The notes below the pieces were generated by a model. That model was given only the letters and a program-made list of their open reading frames with translations. It did no database searches and had not been told where the DNA came from. The position numbers were made by a program, and so were the translations under genes. A DNA stretch of 64,000 nt, from assembly GCF_019219025.1 (NCBI RefSeq), contig NZ_JAHUWN010000028.1:19379-83378 (forward strand), in the 5' to 3' direction. The stretch is from Bacillus sp. sid0103 (lineage in GTDB: Bacteria; Bacillota; Bacilli; Bacillales_B; DSM-18226). Below, piece by piece: positions 1-10,871 of the stretch (positions are counted from its first letter, which is position 1; every line of letters begins with the position of its first letter).

Positions 1-657
1 TCGTAATTCAGCAAAAACATTAGCTGAAATTATTTCTTTACCGTATTCTTGAATACGGTGAATCGTAAGCTGTGTTTCATAACCGTACTCAAGCAAAATA
101 CTTAATATATCATCAATTTGGTCTTCTTCAAATAAGTCTTCAGGAAATTCAGTAAATAGATAATACTTACCCTCAAAATGATAAAGTTTTGTGACTAAAT
201 CATCTAAACCTGAACGATTTGATAAACTAATGACGTCCTCGAAATCTTTAAAACCAATAAGGAATTCTAATGTTTCTTCTTCAAGTAAAATAACCTCTTC
301 ATCAGAATGATTGGGATTAAAATGATGATCAAGAATCTCATCAAATTTATCTTCACCTGGATAGTCTTTTATTTTTTCATTAGGAATAGGCAGTTCAAAC
401 TTTTGACCATCTTTTGTTAGTTGTGCTTTGGTTACAAGAATTTCCAATCCTTTATCAAGTGCTTGGACTTGAATCCAGAGAGGACCTTCAATAACAAACT
501 CTTCCTCATCATGAACTTCATCCATCATTTCCCAAAAGAGTTCTTCACTTCGTTCCCGATTGTACCAAATCTCTTCTCGGTCAAAGCCTCTTTCTTCTAT
601 ATCACCATAAGAAATGTAAAATTTTACTGTATTTTCATTAATGCGTTCAATCTCCAT
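1..657 (-). CDS. mecA: Adaptor protein MecA (partial, runs off left edge)
   Basis: MecA is the adaptor that delivers ComK and other substrates to the ClpC-ClpP protease, and so restrains competence. The translation begins MEIERINENTVKFYISYGD, typical of the N-terminal substrate-binding domain, and continues through an acidic linker into the C-terminal ClpC-binding domain. All 219 visible codons are open. The family is usually about 220 residues, so only the last few codons and the stop lie outside the window. The start follows an AAGGGAG ribosome site 8 bases upstream. Neighbouring spx is on the same strand, as in B. subtilis. Its likely target ComK is encoded at about 60 kb. Confidence 0.96.
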   Translation of the reverse strand, partial: MEIERINENTVKFYISYGDIEERGFDREEIWYNRERSEELFWEMMDEVHDEEEFVIEGPLWIQVQALDKGLEILVTKAQLTKDGQKFELPIPNEKIKDYPGEDKFDEILDHHFNPNHSDEEVILLEEETLEFLIGFKDFEDVISLSNRSGLDDLVTKLYHFEGKYYLFTEFPEDLFEEDQIDDILSILLEYGYETQLTIHRIQEYGKEIISANVFAELR

Positions 658-934
658 CTAAACATCTCCCTTCCGTTTTCCAGATTGAAGGGACAAAATA
701 CCCCCAAGCAGATACTGCCATAGCATTTACTTAAATCCAAAAGATTCTTCAAAGGGCGAAAAAGTAAATACTCGTGTACTTTTATTTTATGACAAAAGCA
801 CTAATAAGGGAAATAAAAAGGGCTAAAATCTAAAAAACCGTGATAATGCCTAAACATAATACCAGCGTTACGATATTCCTTTTATTTTATCAAAGTAAGA
901 AGGAAACTACAAATAATTCATTTTATTTTTTATA
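658..934. other. Intergenic gap between spx and mecA
   Basis: This gap should hold the mecA promoter and the spx terminator listed next. I see no conserved small ORF and no structured RNA in the remainder, which is AT-rich. The open frames crossing it on the plus strand are antisense to mecA or lack a ribosome site. Confidence 0.5.
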
Positions 935-966
935 TACAAAAAAAGACCTCCTATATAGAAGGCCTA
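935..966 (-). terminator. Rho-independent terminator of spx
   Basis: On the minus strand an imperfect hairpin of about 7 pairs (AGGCCTT pairing with GAGGTCT) is followed by a run of seven T. It lies just after the spx stop codon. Confidence 0.75.
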
Positions 967-971
967 TTTAT

Positions 972-1367
972 TTAATTAACCATTCGCTGGGCTTCACGCA
1001 GCTGGAACGTTCTTACTCTTCTTGGCAGGAATCGTCTAATTTCATCCTCATTATAGCCAACCTGTAAACGTTTTTCATCAATGATAATCGGCCTGCGTAA
1101 AAGTCCTGGATTTTCCTTTATTAAACCAAATAGATCCTGAAGCGGCATTGCATCAAGGTTTACATCTAATTTTTGAAATGTTTTTGATCTTGTAGAAATA
1201 ATTTCATCTGTACCATCTTCTGTCATTCGGAGAATTTCTTTAATTTCTTCCATGGTTAATGGTTCAGAAAAAATATTTCTCTCAGTGTATGGGATTTCAT
1301 GTTCTTCTAACCATGATTTTGCTTTTCTGCATGATGTACAACTTGGTGAAGTGTATAGTGTTACCAT
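972..1367 (-). CDS. spxA: Global redox regulator Spx
   Basis: Spx is an ArsC-family protein that binds the alpha C-terminal domain of RNA polymerase and switches on thiol-stress genes. At 131 residues it has the usual length. The redox switch Cys10-x-x-Cys13 is present ([14 protein letters not shown]), and the conserved RRPII segment lies near residue 91. The C-terminus ([13 protein letters not shown]) resembles the ClpXP/YjbH recognition tail. It lies upstream of mecA on the same strand, as in B. subtilis; the yjbB, yjbC and yjbE neighbours known there are absent here. Confidence 0.97.
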   Translation of the reverse strand: MVTLYTSPSCTSCRKAKSWLEEHEIPYTERNIFSEPLTMEEIKEILRMTEDGTDEIISTRSKTFQKLDVNLDAMPLQDLFGLIKENPGLLRRPIIIDEKRLQVGYNEDEIRRFLPRRVRTFQLREAQRMVN

Positions 1368-1938
1368 TCGATCTTCACACTCCTCTTTTATTTGAGACTA
1401 TTTATAAATCAGGTATATTGAATAAAGCGATTTGGTCATAATCAGGATGCACCAATTTCGATAATAATTATAAATTAGTAATTTATATCATTGATTATAC
1501 ACCACTGTTTCTTAAAAAGGTATCCTTTTTTCCAAAAAATATTGTTAGACCAAAACATTGAATAATTTCTTTTATACTATATTAGACGAATATTTCCCTT
1601 AAAAGTTTCATATTTTTAATAATTTTATCTTGAAAATTCACTTTCGTAATTATTCATCTCCAATAATGTTCGTCAACGCTATATGAATAAAGGAGGGTCT
1701 TCATAAAAATATTAAATTCTAACATTTAGTTACTGAATGATTTATAAAGATAAGTCTAATATTATTCTCAATTAAAAATTCGTAATGAAAACGCATTCAT
1801 TTTGTTTTGAAAACTTATTGATTGTTAGTCACTTTCCTCTTTAAATCGTTGGAAAGTTCTTTTACAATGAAGTGTAAGGGATATTTATATTTGCACTACA
1901 AATATTCTAAGCAGCTGATAATTGGAGGGGTTATAACC
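1368..1938. other. Long AT-rich divergent intergenic region
   Basis: This gap of about 570 bp separates spx (minus) from a small membrane protein (plus). It should contain promoters for both. B. subtilis spx is known to be transcribed from several promoters, which would suit a long leader. Apart from the cre-like palindrome listed separately, I see no ORF with a ribosome site and no convincing hairpin. A GGAGG motif near 1693 is not followed by a start codon. Confidence 0.5.
1785..1800. promoter_or_regulatory. Candidate cre (CcpA) operator
   Basis: The palindromic word ATGAAAACGCATTCAT matches the Bacillus catabolite-responsive element TGWAANCGNTNWCA with one mismatch. It lies about 140 bp upstream of the small membrane-protein gene and about 420 bp upstream of spx. 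CcpA control is inferred from the motif alone. Confidence 0.35.
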
Positions 1939-2124
1939 ATGGGAGCATACATAATGGATTTAACTATTGTTGCTTTATTAATTGTAGGAATTACTGCCTT
2001 AATGGGTGTTATTACAAACAGTTTCGGTGAAAAGGTGTTCGGTGGTAAAAATCGAAGTGAATTTGTAGATGAAAGTGCCAAATACCAGACTGGATGGAAA
2101 ACAGTTGGCGGTAATCGTAAATAA
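1939..2124 (+). CDS. Small single-pass membrane protein, 61 residues
   Basis: I do not recognise the family. The ATG at 1939 has a strong GGAGGGG site at good spacing; an upstream in-frame start at 1822 lacks one. The protein has one hydrophobic segment at about residues 7-26 (LTIVALLIVGITALMGVITN), followed by a charged, probably cytoplasmic tail rich in Lys, Asn and Gly. A bidirectional terminator shared with oppF ends the gene. It is expressed alone and divergently from spx. A cre-like palindrome upstream hints at carbon control, which is inference only. Confidence 0.7.
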   Translation: MGAYIMDLTIVALLIVGITALMGVITNSFGEKVFGGKNRSEFVDESAKYQTGWKTVGGNRK

Positions 2125-2155
2125 GAAAAAAACGGTATTTTCATGGTGTTGTTTT

Positions 2156-2191
2156 ATAAAAAAACGATCTCTAAGCGAGATCGTTTTTTTT
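2156..2191. terminator. Bidirectional terminator
   Basis: A perfect stem (AAACGATCTC / GAGATCGTTT) with a 5-base loop is flanked by A and T runs, so it can end the small membrane-protein gene on the plus strand and the opp operon on the minus strand. Confidence 0.9.
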
Positions 2192-2195
2192 AATG

Positions 2196-3134
2196 CTATT
2201 TAGATTGTGATTGGAATTGTTTGAATTCTTTCTCTGAACAAAGCACAAAGTGTCCAGGAGTTACTTCTCTAAACTCCACTGGTTCATTAGGCTCGTAGTT
2301 ATGACTTGCTGGGTCATAGGATTTCCGTTTTCGCGTCCGTTCACTAATCGGATCTGGAGCAGGAATCGCTGATAAAAGTGATTGTGTGTACGGATGAAGT
2401 GGATTTTTATAAAGTTCATCCGCTGGTGCAAGTTCAACCATTTTACCAAAGTACATAACACCAATACGATCACTAATGTATTTTACCATTGAAAGGTCAT
2501 GAGCTATAAAAAGATAGGTTAAGTTTTTATCTTTTTGTAGTTTTCTCATTAAGTTTACAACCTGAGCTTGGATAGAAACATCCAATGCAGATATCGGTTC
2601 ATCGGCAATGATAAATTCTGGTTGAACAGCAAGAGCACGTGCTATTCCGATCCGTTGACGCTGACCACCACTAAATTCATGTGGATAGCGGTTTGCATGC
2701 TCTCTGTTCAAACCAACGGTTTCTAAGAGCTGGTACACTTGCTCCATCCGATCTTGCCTAGAATTTGCTAAACCATGAATATCAATTCCCTCGGCAATAA
2801 CATCCGCTATTTTTAATCTAGGATTTAAAGATGCATAAGGGTCTTGGAAGATCATTTGCATTTTTCGGTTAAAATCTTTTAATTGTTTCTTTGATTTCTT
2901 ACCATGAACGTTTACTCCATCGTACAAAACTTCTCCACCAGTGGCATCATACAAACGGATAATCGTACGTCCTGTTGTGGATTTACCACAGCCAGACTCA
3001 CCAACGAGTCCCATTACTTCACCCTTATAGATATCAAATGAAACATTATCAACAGCTTTTACTTCGTTTGCTTTACCCTCATTAAAATATTGCTTTAGGT
3101 TTTTAATCTCAAGTAATTTCTCTCTTTGAGCCAT
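2196..3134 (-). CDS. oppF: Oligopeptide ABC transporter ATP-binding protein OppF
   Basis: OppF is one of the two ATPase subunits that power oligopeptide uptake. It has a Walker A motif (GESGCGKST, about residue 44), the ABC signature (SGGQRQR, about 155) and Walker B (FIIADEP). The start abuts the oppD stop and follows an AAGGGGGGG ribosome site. The C-terminal region lacks the four-Cys RCP motif found in AppD and AppF of this window. Last gene of oppABCDF. In B. subtilis this transporter imports Phr and CSF peptides that feed sporulation and competence control. Confidence 0.95.
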   Translation of the reverse strand: MAQREKLLEIKNLKQYFNEGKANEVKAVDNVSFDIYKGEVMGLVGESGCGKSTTGRTIIRLYDATGGEVLYDGVNVHGKKSKKQLKDFNRKMQMIFQDPYASLNPRLKIADVIAEGIDIHGLANSRQDRMEQVYQLLETVGLNREHANRYPHEFSGGQRQRIGIARALAVQPEFIIADEPISALDVSIQAQVVNLMRKLQKDKNLTYLFIAHDLSMVKYISDRIGVMYFGKMVELAPADELYKNPLHPYTQSLLSAIPAPDPISERTRKRKSYDPASHNYEPNEPVEFREVTPGHFVLCSEKEFKQFQSQSK

Positions 3135-4229
3135 TTATTTCCCCCCCTTTTTTCCAGGGAATTGATCTTGACCAGCATTTCCGACTTTGACTAAATCGGC
3201 ATTTCCAGAAAATTGATTTTGTCGTCTTAGAACTGCAGCTGGTGGTTCAACTTTTGGTGCATCCGGATGCAGCAGCCAAGTTGCCGCATAATGTGTATCA
3301 GACACTTTGAAGAAAGGTGGTTCTTGCTCTAAATCAATCTTCATAACAAATGGGTTACGTGGCGCGAACGCGTCCCCTTTTGGTGGATCTAATAAATCTG
3401 GTGGTGTTCCTGGAATAGAGAATAGTTCATCATCTTGGGTATCCATATCAGGCATTGAACTGATTAATCCCCATGTATATGGATGCTTTGGATTATAGAA
3501 AATCTCATCAGCAGTCCCAATTTCAACTATTTTTCCTCCGTACATAACAGCAACACGGTCGGCTACATTAGCAACTACACCAAGATCATGCGTAATAAAG
3601 ATAATTGATGTATCAATTTTCTTTTGCAAATCTTTCATTAATTCAAGAATTTGTGCTTGAATGGTTACGTCAAGCGCAGTTGTCGGTTCATCAGCAATTA
3701 GAACTTTCGGGTTACATGCCAAAGCAATAGCGATAACAACCCTTTGCCTCATACCACCGGAGAACTGATGAGGATATTGATCCACACGTAACTCTGCCTT
3801 AGGAATACCAACTAGCTTTAATAATTCAATTGCTCTTTCCTTTGCAGCGTGTCTGCTCATGTTTTGGTGTTTTATAAGCGGTTCCATAATCTGGTTGCCA
3901 ATTTTCATTGTTGGATTTAAAGAAGTCATCGGATCCTGGAAAATCATAGATATATCTTTTCCACGGATTTTTTGCATTTCTTTATCTTTTAATTTTGTTA
4001 GATCTTTGCCTTCAAATAGAATCTGGCCACTTTTAATTTCTGAATTGTGTTCAGGAAGTAAACGCATGATTGATTTGGTAGTTACAGATTTACCGGAACC
4101 AGATTCACCCACAATGGCTAGGGTTTCACCATTATATAAATCAAAACTTACGCCACGAATAGCTTTAACTTCACCCGAAAACGTATGAAACGAAATATTT
4201 AAATCTTTTACTTCTAAAATTTTCTCCAT
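3135..4229 (-). CDS. oppD: Oligopeptide ABC transporter ATP-binding protein OppD
   Basis: OppD is the partner ATPase of OppF. Walker A (GESGSGKS, about residue 40), the signature (SGGMRQR) and Walker B (VLIADEP) are intact. At 364 residues it is longer than AppD because of a C-terminal extension rich in Pro, Gly and Lys after WLLHPDAPKVEPP. Where AppD has cysteines in its C-terminal motif, OppD has DAFAPRNPF, so a bound metal cluster of the kind proposed for Dpp-type ATPases is unlikely. It is followed directly by oppF with no spacer, implying translational coupling. Confidence 0.95.
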   Translation of the reverse strand: MEKILEVKDLNISFHTFSGEVKAIRGVSFDLYNGETLAIVGESGSGKSVTTKSIMRLLPEHNSEIKSGQILFEGKDLTKLKDKEMQKIRGKDISMIFQDPMTSLNPTMKIGNQIMEPLIKHQNMSRHAAKERAIELLKLVGIPKAELRVDQYPHQFSGGMRQRVVIAIALACNPKVLIADEPTTALDVTIQAQILELMKDLQKKIDTSIIFITHDLGVVANVADRVAVMYGGKIVEIGTADEIFYNPKHPYTWGLISSMPDMDTQDDELFSIPGTPPDLLDPPKGDAFAPRNPFVMKIDLEQEPPFFKVSDTHYAATWLLHPDAPKVEPPAAVLRRQNQFSGNADLVKVGNAGQDQFPGKKGGK

Positions 4230-4246
4230 TTACATCCACCTGCCTT

Positions 4247-5275
4247 CTAATCACGCATTTTGGGATCCAACGCATCACGTAATCCGTCTGCAACAAGGTT
4301 AAAGCATACCATGATTAATGCAATCATAATCGAAGGAATAATCATTTGATACGGAAAAGCAATCATTGATTTAAATCCTGCATTTACTAATGTTCCTAAA
4401 GATGCATGAGGTTCCTGTAATCCTAACCCGATAAAACTTAGAAATGCTTCAAAGAAAATTGCATTCGGGATGGAAAACATCGTATTAATAATAATTACAC
4501 CAAACATATTTGGAATCATGTGTTTAAAAATAATAGAAGAATTTGATGCACCTAAGGTTTTAGCTGCCAAAACAAATTCTTGACCTTTAAATTTCAATAC
4601 TTGCGCACGTACCACACGGGCCATACTTGTCCATCCGGTAATGGTTAAGGCAATAATAATTGGGATAATACCTGGTTTTAACACGAGAATCATTAAAACA
4701 ACAACAATCAGGTTCGGTATACCAACTATTACCTCAATGACCCTCTGCATTACACTATCTATACGTCCACCTAGATAACCTGAGATGGCTCCATATGCAA
4801 CCCCAATAGCCATGTCAATTAACGCAGCCATAAAAGCGATAAATAACGATACTTGTGTACCTTTCCAAACACGTGCAAATTGGTCTCGGCCTAAACCATC
4901 TGTACCAAACCAATAATAGGCATCCACCTTACGAACTTCATAAGCGTTATATTCGGTACCATCTCTTCTTGACAAGGTACCATCAAACGGAAGCCAGTGA
5001 ACATCTTCTAAACCTTGTATTCGAGGTGGCAAATTATTATGTTTAGTGTTTTGTGTATCGTAGGAATATGGCGTAATCATTGGTCCAACAAATGCCATGA
5101 TAATCATAATAACCAAGATTATCATACTGATTACAGCACCTTTATTTTTCCGGACTCTTAGCCATGAATCCTGCCAGAAATTTAAACTTGGTTTAGAAAT
5201 TTTTTCACTTTTTGATGGATCAATATGGACAGGAGCAAACATATCCTTTGAAATAGTTATATCTTTGTTGCTCAT
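4247..5275 (-). CDS. oppC: Oligopeptide ABC transporter permease OppC
   Basis: OppC is a membrane subunit of the Opp importer. It has an N-terminal cytoplasmic stretch, a first membrane helix at about residues 48-70, a large external loop, and a BPD_transp_1 domain with the EAA-type loop (AAKTLGASNSSIIFKHMIPN) that contacts the ATPases. Its 342 residues exceed the 303 of AppC because of the longer external loop. Its start overlaps the oppB stop by 4 bases (ATGA), which suggests coupled translation. Confidence 0.95.
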   Translation of the reverse strand: MSNKDITISKDMFAPVHIDPSKSEKISKPSLNFWQDSWLRVRKNKGAVISMIILVIMIIMAFVGPMITPYSYDTQNTKHNNLPPRIQGLEDVHWLPFDGTLSRRDGTEYNAYEVRKVDAYYWFGTDGLGRDQFARVWKGTQVSLFIAFMAALIDMAIGVAYGAISGYLGGRIDSVMQRVIEVIVGIPNLIVVVLMILVLKPGIIPIIIALTITGWTSMARVVRAQVLKFKGQEFVLAAKTLGASNSSIIFKHMIPNMFGVIIINTMFSIPNAIFFEAFLSFIGLGLQEPHASLGTLVNAGFKSMIAFPYQMIIPSIMIALIMVCFNLVADGLRDALDPKMRD

Positions 5276-6204
5276 TTAGTTTTCCCCCCCGATACACGAA
5301 TACGTGGGTCGATGATTCCATAAAGAATATCAACAATCAAGATAACTACGATAAATAATACAGCAAATAATATATTAGTTCCCATAATAACGGGATAATC
5401 ATTCATATTAATCGATTTAACGAACTGCTCACCGATTCCTGGGATTCCAAAAATTTGCTCAATAACAAGTGACCCTGTCATTAAGCTAACCGCCAATGGC
5501 CCTAAAACAGTTACAACAGGAATTAAGGCATTTCTCAAGGCATGCTTAAAGCTAATCTGCCAGCGGCTCGCACCTTTAGCTCTCGCCAAAGTAATATAAT
5601 CAGACCCTAAAACCTCAACCATTTCAGTACGCATAAAACGCGCTGCAATTGAGATTGGAAACATCGCAAGTGCAATAGTAGGAAGGATCGTATACTCAGG
5701 TCCTTTCCATAACATTACTGGTAGCCAACCTAATTTCACCGAAATATAATATTGCATTAATCCAGCAAAAATAAATGATGGGATAGATTTACCAACTACT
5801 GCGATAAAAGTAGAACCGTAATCTATCCAAGTGTTTTGCTTTAGAGCAGCAACTACACCTAATAAGATACCTAAAATTGAACCTACAAGCATAGCTTGAA
5901 AACCTAATTGTGCAGAAGGTCCAAGACGATTAGCAATAAGTTCTGTCACAGGGGTATTATCAAATTGGAAGGAAACTCCTAAATCCCCTTTTGCCAAGCT
6001 CACCATATAGTTAAAATATTGAACAGGCAGTGGGTCATTCAAGCCATATTTATCCAGCAAAATATTTCGCTGAACTTCAGAAAGCTTTTCGAAGTTATTA
6101 AAAGGACTACCTGGAATTAGCTTCATGAGGAAAAAGGTAAGCGATGTTACGATAAAAAGTGTAATAATCATATAGCCAACACGTTTTAGTATATATTTGA
6201 CCAT
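5272..6204 (-). CDS. oppB: Oligopeptide ABC transporter permease OppB
   Basis: OppB is the first permease subunit of the Opp importer. About six membrane helices are visible, with the EAA loop (ARAKGASRWQISFKHALRN) and the C-terminal signature DILYGIIDPRIRVSGG. The gene lies 112 bp after oppA and is separated from it by a terminator-like hairpin. That arrangement lets the binding protein be made in excess of the membrane components. Confidence 0.95.
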   Translation of the reverse strand: MVKYILKRVGYMIITLFIVTSLTFFLMKLIPGSPFNNFEKLSEVQRNILLDKYGLNDPLPVQYFNYMVSLAKGDLGVSFQFDNTPVTELIANRLGPSAQLGFQAMLVGSILGILLGVVAALKQNTWIDYGSTFIAVVGKSIPSFIFAGLMQYYISVKLGWLPVMLWKGPEYTILPTIALAMFPISIAARFMRTEMVEVLGSDYITLARAKGASRWQISFKHALRNALIPVVTVLGPLAVSLMTGSLVIEQIFGIPGIGEQFVKSINMNDYPVIMGTNILFAVLFIVVILIVDILYGIIDPRIRVSGGKTK

Positions 6205-6259
6205 GCCTACACCTCCTAATTAATTGAATTTTCGACATCTTACGACAATTCTCATACAG

Positions 6260-6296
6260 GTAAAAAGAGAGTATATTGGTAAATATACTCTCTTCT
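6260..6296 (-). terminator. Intercistronic terminator-like hairpin between oppA and oppB
   Basis: A perfect 13-bp stem (AAGAGAGTATATT and its complement) with a 4-base loop is followed on the minus strand by a T run. It sits inside the operon, so it is probably a partial terminator or an mRNA 3' stabiliser that raises oppA transcript over oppBCDF. Confidence 0.85.
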
Positions 6297-6316
6297 TATT
6301 TGATTAGTTATAGTTA

Positions 6317-8008
6317 CTATTTTGTGATTTTAATCCACTGGTAACTATAGTCAGGACCAAATGCATGGTGAGCAAAACCTTGAACTTTAGGATTGATTAG
6401 TAAGTTAACTGAACGTTGGTAAAGTGGTGCGATTGCCGCATCATCTTCTAACAAGATTTTTTCTGCATCTTGTAGAGCTTTCCAACGATCTTGTGGCTTA
6501 GCTACAAGTTCTTCACTAGCTGATTTGATTAACTTATCAAATTCAGGATTGCCATAGCTCATGTGGTTTTGTCCGCCGCCAGTAACCCATAGATCCATGT
6601 ATGTCATTGGGTCAGCGTAGTCAGGTCCCCAACCACCCATTAATAAATCATAATCTTCAGCATCTTCACGAGCGATACGAATTTTGAAAGGAACTGCTTC
6701 GATTGTAATTTTTAATCCAGGTAAGTTTTTCTCTAACTGATCTTTAATGAATGCGTCAGTTACTTTTGAAGTTTCAGTATCTTGACCTACATAAGTAAAT
6801 TTAACTTCTTTAAGGCCAGTTTCTTTAAGACCTTGTTCCCAAAGCTTTTTAGCTTCTTCTTTGTTAGAGCTTAAGTAAGTTCCTGCAGTATCACGGAAAT
6901 CCTTACCATCTAAGAATGAGAAACCTTTTGGTACAAGGAAATCAGCAGCGATTGATCCGTTTGCTAATACATCATCTACTAGCGCTTTTTTGTCTACAGA
7001 TAGAGCAATTGCTTTACGGATATTAACATTCTTTAAAGCTGGGTTCTTTTCGTTCATTTTTAACCACCAGATAGATGGCTCTTGATAGCGAAGTAAATCT
7101 TTTTGTCCTTCAAATTGAGAAAGGATTGCAGCTTGTGCAAGCTTCGGTGTGATATCAGCTTCACCAGCAGTATATGCGTTTGCAGATGCTTGTGGATCTT
7201 TAGAAACGTTAAAGTTAATTTTCTCTAAAGTAACGTCCTTTGCATTTACATAATCAGCATTCTTTTCTAATACCCACTCAGTACCAGTAGGACCATCCCA
7301 CTTAGTCATTTTAAATGGACCATTGTATAGTAGGTGTGTAGCATCTTTCGCATAGTTAGCGCCTTCCGCTTCAACAAACTTTTTGTTTTGTGGGAAGAAC
7401 AATGGGAAAGTTAAGTAAGATTCGATGTATGGAAGCGGTCTTACTAATGTGATTTCCACAGTATAATCATCTAGAGCCTTAATACCTAAATCTTCAAGTT
7501 TTGCTTTACCAGCAACAATTTCAGATGCATTTTTGATTTTGCCTTCCATGAAGTATGCACCGTATGGAGCAGCAACTTTCGGATCAATTGCACGTTGCCA
7601 TGCATACACAAAGTCATGTGCAGTTACAGGGTCACCATTAGACCATTTTGTATCTTGTTTTAATTTAATTGTAATAACAGATTTATCATCATTATAAGTT
7701 GGTGCTGCTTCAGCAACTCCAGGAATAACTTTTTGGTCTGGATCTAAACGATATAAACCTTCGTTTGTAGCATTTAACATTGTGAAGCTCAATACGTCTT
7801 GAGACATTACGCTGTCCATAGAAGGAATTTCTGCAGACTCAAGAACATTCAGAACTTGCTCATCTGCTAATGCAGTTTCTTTAGTTCCAGTGTTATTTTT
7901 GCCTTCATTTTCCTTGCCTTCATTCTTGTTTCCGCCTGAACATGCTGCTAGGAACATGCTAAGAACTAGTGATAGTACTAAAAGTAGTGAAAGTTTTGAT
8001 TTCTTCAC
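6317..8008 (-). CDS. oppA: Oligopeptide-binding lipoprotein OppA
   Basis: OppA is the extracellular receptor of the Opp importer. The N-terminus is a lipoprotein signal with lipobox LAAC (Cys at about residue 23), followed by a Gly/Asn/Lys/Glu-rich linker and an SBP_bac_5 domain. The start is GTG, placed by a GGGAGG site 7 bases upstream. At 563 residues it has the family's normal length. It heads oppABCDF, and the promoter lies in 8009-8229. Here the lipoprotein comes first, whereas in the app cluster the ATPases come first. Confidence 0.96.
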   Translation of the reverse strand: MKKSKLSLLLVLSLVLSMFLAACSGGNKNEGKENEGKNNTGTKETALADEQVLNVLESAEIPSMDSVMSQDVLSFTMLNATNEGLYRLDPDQKVIPGVAEAAPTYNDDKSVITIKLKQDTKWSNGDPVTAHDFVYAWQRAIDPKVAAPYGAYFMEGKIKNASEIVAGKAKLEDLGIKALDDYTVEITLVRPLPYIESYLTFPLFFPQNKKFVEAEGANYAKDATHLLYNGPFKMTKWDGPTGTEWVLEKNADYVNAKDVTLEKINFNVSKDPQASANAYTAGEADITPKLAQAAILSQFEGQKDLLRYQEPSIWWLKMNEKNPALKNVNIRKAIALSVDKKALVDDVLANGSIAADFLVPKGFSFLDGKDFRDTAGTYLSSNKEEAKKLWEQGLKETGLKEVKFTYVGQDTETSKVTDAFIKDQLEKNLPGLKITIEAVPFKIRIAREDAEDYDLLMGGWGPDYADPMTYMDLWVTGGGQNHMSYGNPEFDKLIKSASEELVAKPQDRWKALQDAEKILLEDDAAIAPLYQRSVNLLINPKVQGFAHHAFGPDYSYQWIKITK

Positions 8009-8229
8009 TAGTAGACCTCCCTTTTCTATTATTCTGAAAAATTACTACATTCTCTATTATACATATTTTCAACTAATTGTACATTATTTTTTTGAATTTT
8101 ATTTACAGATTCGCAACAATCTTTACGTTACCATTACATTTTACTGTGATATAATTTAGACTTTTCCCGAATTTTTGTATAGTATAATTAGGTGAATCCC
8201 TAATAAATCAATCTTTTGGAGGTTATTTA

Positions 8230-8586
8230 GTGACTTATCTACTTAAGAAAAGACTCTTAATATTGTCGTTATCGCAACTTGCGATAATTTCTATTTCTTT
8301 CATTGCCTATCACAAAGTTTCCTTATTAAGCTATATCAACATATCTTTTTATTTTTCAGCAGTACTATTGTTAACCTCTTTACTCGTTTATACTATCCAT
8401 TCAGGTTTCTATGATGTCATTTCGCGTTCATTTAGTTTTGCCTTTCAAAGAGGGCAAAATAAAAGACGATTTGATGAAATTCCCCCTCTATCAGAACTTG
8501 TCACATTCAATCATAAACCATTGGTCTTTTACGGGCTTATTATTGGACTGTTTATGGCAATTGCACTGGTCATATATTATTTTTAA
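8230..8586 (+). CDS. DUF3899-like membrane protein
   Basis: Small integral membrane protein of 118 residues with three or four hydrophobic segments (about residues 10-25, 35-55 and 98-117), split by a basic cytoplasmic loop (RSFSFAFQRGQNKRR). It starts with GTG behind GGAGG at 7 bases. I assign it to DUF3899 from overall pattern and from its usual place near trpS in Bacillus; the function is not known. It is divergent from oppA and precedes the trpS leader. Confidence 0.7.
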   Translation: MTYLLKKRLLILSLSQLAIISISFIAYHKVSLLSYINISFYFSAVLLLTSLLVYTIHSGFYDVISRSFSFAFQRGQNKRRFDEIPPLSELVTFNHKPLVFYGLIIGLFMAIALVIYYF

Positions 8587-8649
8587 CTGACTTGAAATTA
8601 ATTATTCGTTTCATTATAATAAGGTCAATTGTATAGTTACTTAAAAGGC

Positions 8650-9939
<1,290 letters not shown>

Positions 9940-9942
9940 TAA

Positions 9943-9993
9943 AAAAAGCCTGTACCCAAAAGATATGTTGTTCATATCTTTTGAGTCAGGCTT
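9943..9993. terminator. Bidirectional terminator between trpS and yjbA
   Basis: A long interrupted stem (AAAAGCCTG...CAGGCTTTT with an inner AAAAGATATG / CATATCTTTT) with flanking A and T runs serves both convergent genes. Confidence 0.9.
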
Positions 9994-10740
9994 TTAATTT
10001 ACTTTTGGACCGTGTTCCATTTCCCAAAGTTTCTCAAAAAACGGCTGTCCTTTTATAAGATTTTCACAAAATGTTTCATGTCTCTTCGACCAGCCATCCT
10101 TTGTTTCCTCAAATAACTGTTCCCAAGCTGCTTCAAAATTTAATTCTTGAATCGTTGAATAATTCTCTGGACACCATTCAGTATACCAATACCTTACTTC
10201 TGCTTCATTACTCGATGAAAGTAATTGGTCAAGGGCCATAAATAACAGTTGTTTTAATTGACGTTCTTTTCTAGTTAAACCCCTCATCAATTCCGGTTCA
10301 GGTGAAAGAATGTGATAGTCCTTCAACTTTGGCTGCTCATAAAAGTGGTATTTATTCGCCTCATGTTGACCAATCATTTCATAAACCAACTGCTCTTGTC
10401 TTGGAATCAACCTACTTTTACGAATTGGGATATTATAGCCAATTGTGTCAATTGCCAAAATACCTATTCCATCTGTTACGACAAAGCAATAGTCAAGTTG
10501 AACTCTTTCATGGTTTTTTCTCAAATATGCCTTCTGATAAATATCATCTAGAAGCTGTTGAGGCAACTCTGACAAATCATTTTCAATGTAGTTAAACAAA
10601 ATCGGTTCAACTTTCACTAATGGCACTTGGTCCAACAGTTCTACCCCATCATCCTTACGCCATTCATGAAAGTGACAAACATTATATCCGTTTTCTTCCC
10701 CTTCAAACCAATTTACCCATACATCATGAAGATACAACAT
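9994..10740 (-). CDS. yjbA: YjbA family protein (DUF3603)
   Basis: Protein of 248 residues of unknown function, matching the YjbA/UPF0736 family by its start ([20 protein letters not shown]), its length, and its position between app and trpS as in B. subtilis. A GTG 15 bases upstream is in frame, but the GAGGGG site lies 7 bases before the ATG at 10740. No signal peptide or membrane segment is seen, so it is probably cytoplasmic. It is rich in Trp, Tyr and acidic residues. Confidence 0.85.
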   Translation of the reverse strand: MLYLHDVWVNWFEGEENGYNVCHFHEWRKDDGVELLDQVPLVKVEPILFNYIENDLSELPQQLLDDIYQKAYLRKNHERVQLDYCFVVTDGIGILAIDTIGYNIPIRKSRLIPRQEQLVYEMIGQHEANKYHFYEQPKLKDYHILSPEPELMRGLTRKERQLKQLLFMALDQLLSSSNEAEVRYWYTEWCPENYSTIQELNFEAAWEQLFEETKDGWSKRHETFCENLIKGQPFFEKLWEMEHGPKVN

Positions 10741-10871
10741 TGTACAACCCCTCACTTCAAGAAACTGTTTGTAAATCAGTATGGGCAGACCTTAGTTAAA
10801 TTATTCCTTTATATATATTTTGCTCCAATTCCATTTATGAACTTCGTTTATTTTTCCACTTCCTTTTATTA

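Noticed and set aside
421..723. Plus-strand ORF antisense to mecA
   Set aside because: It is the reverse frame of a clear mecA coding region and has no start signal.
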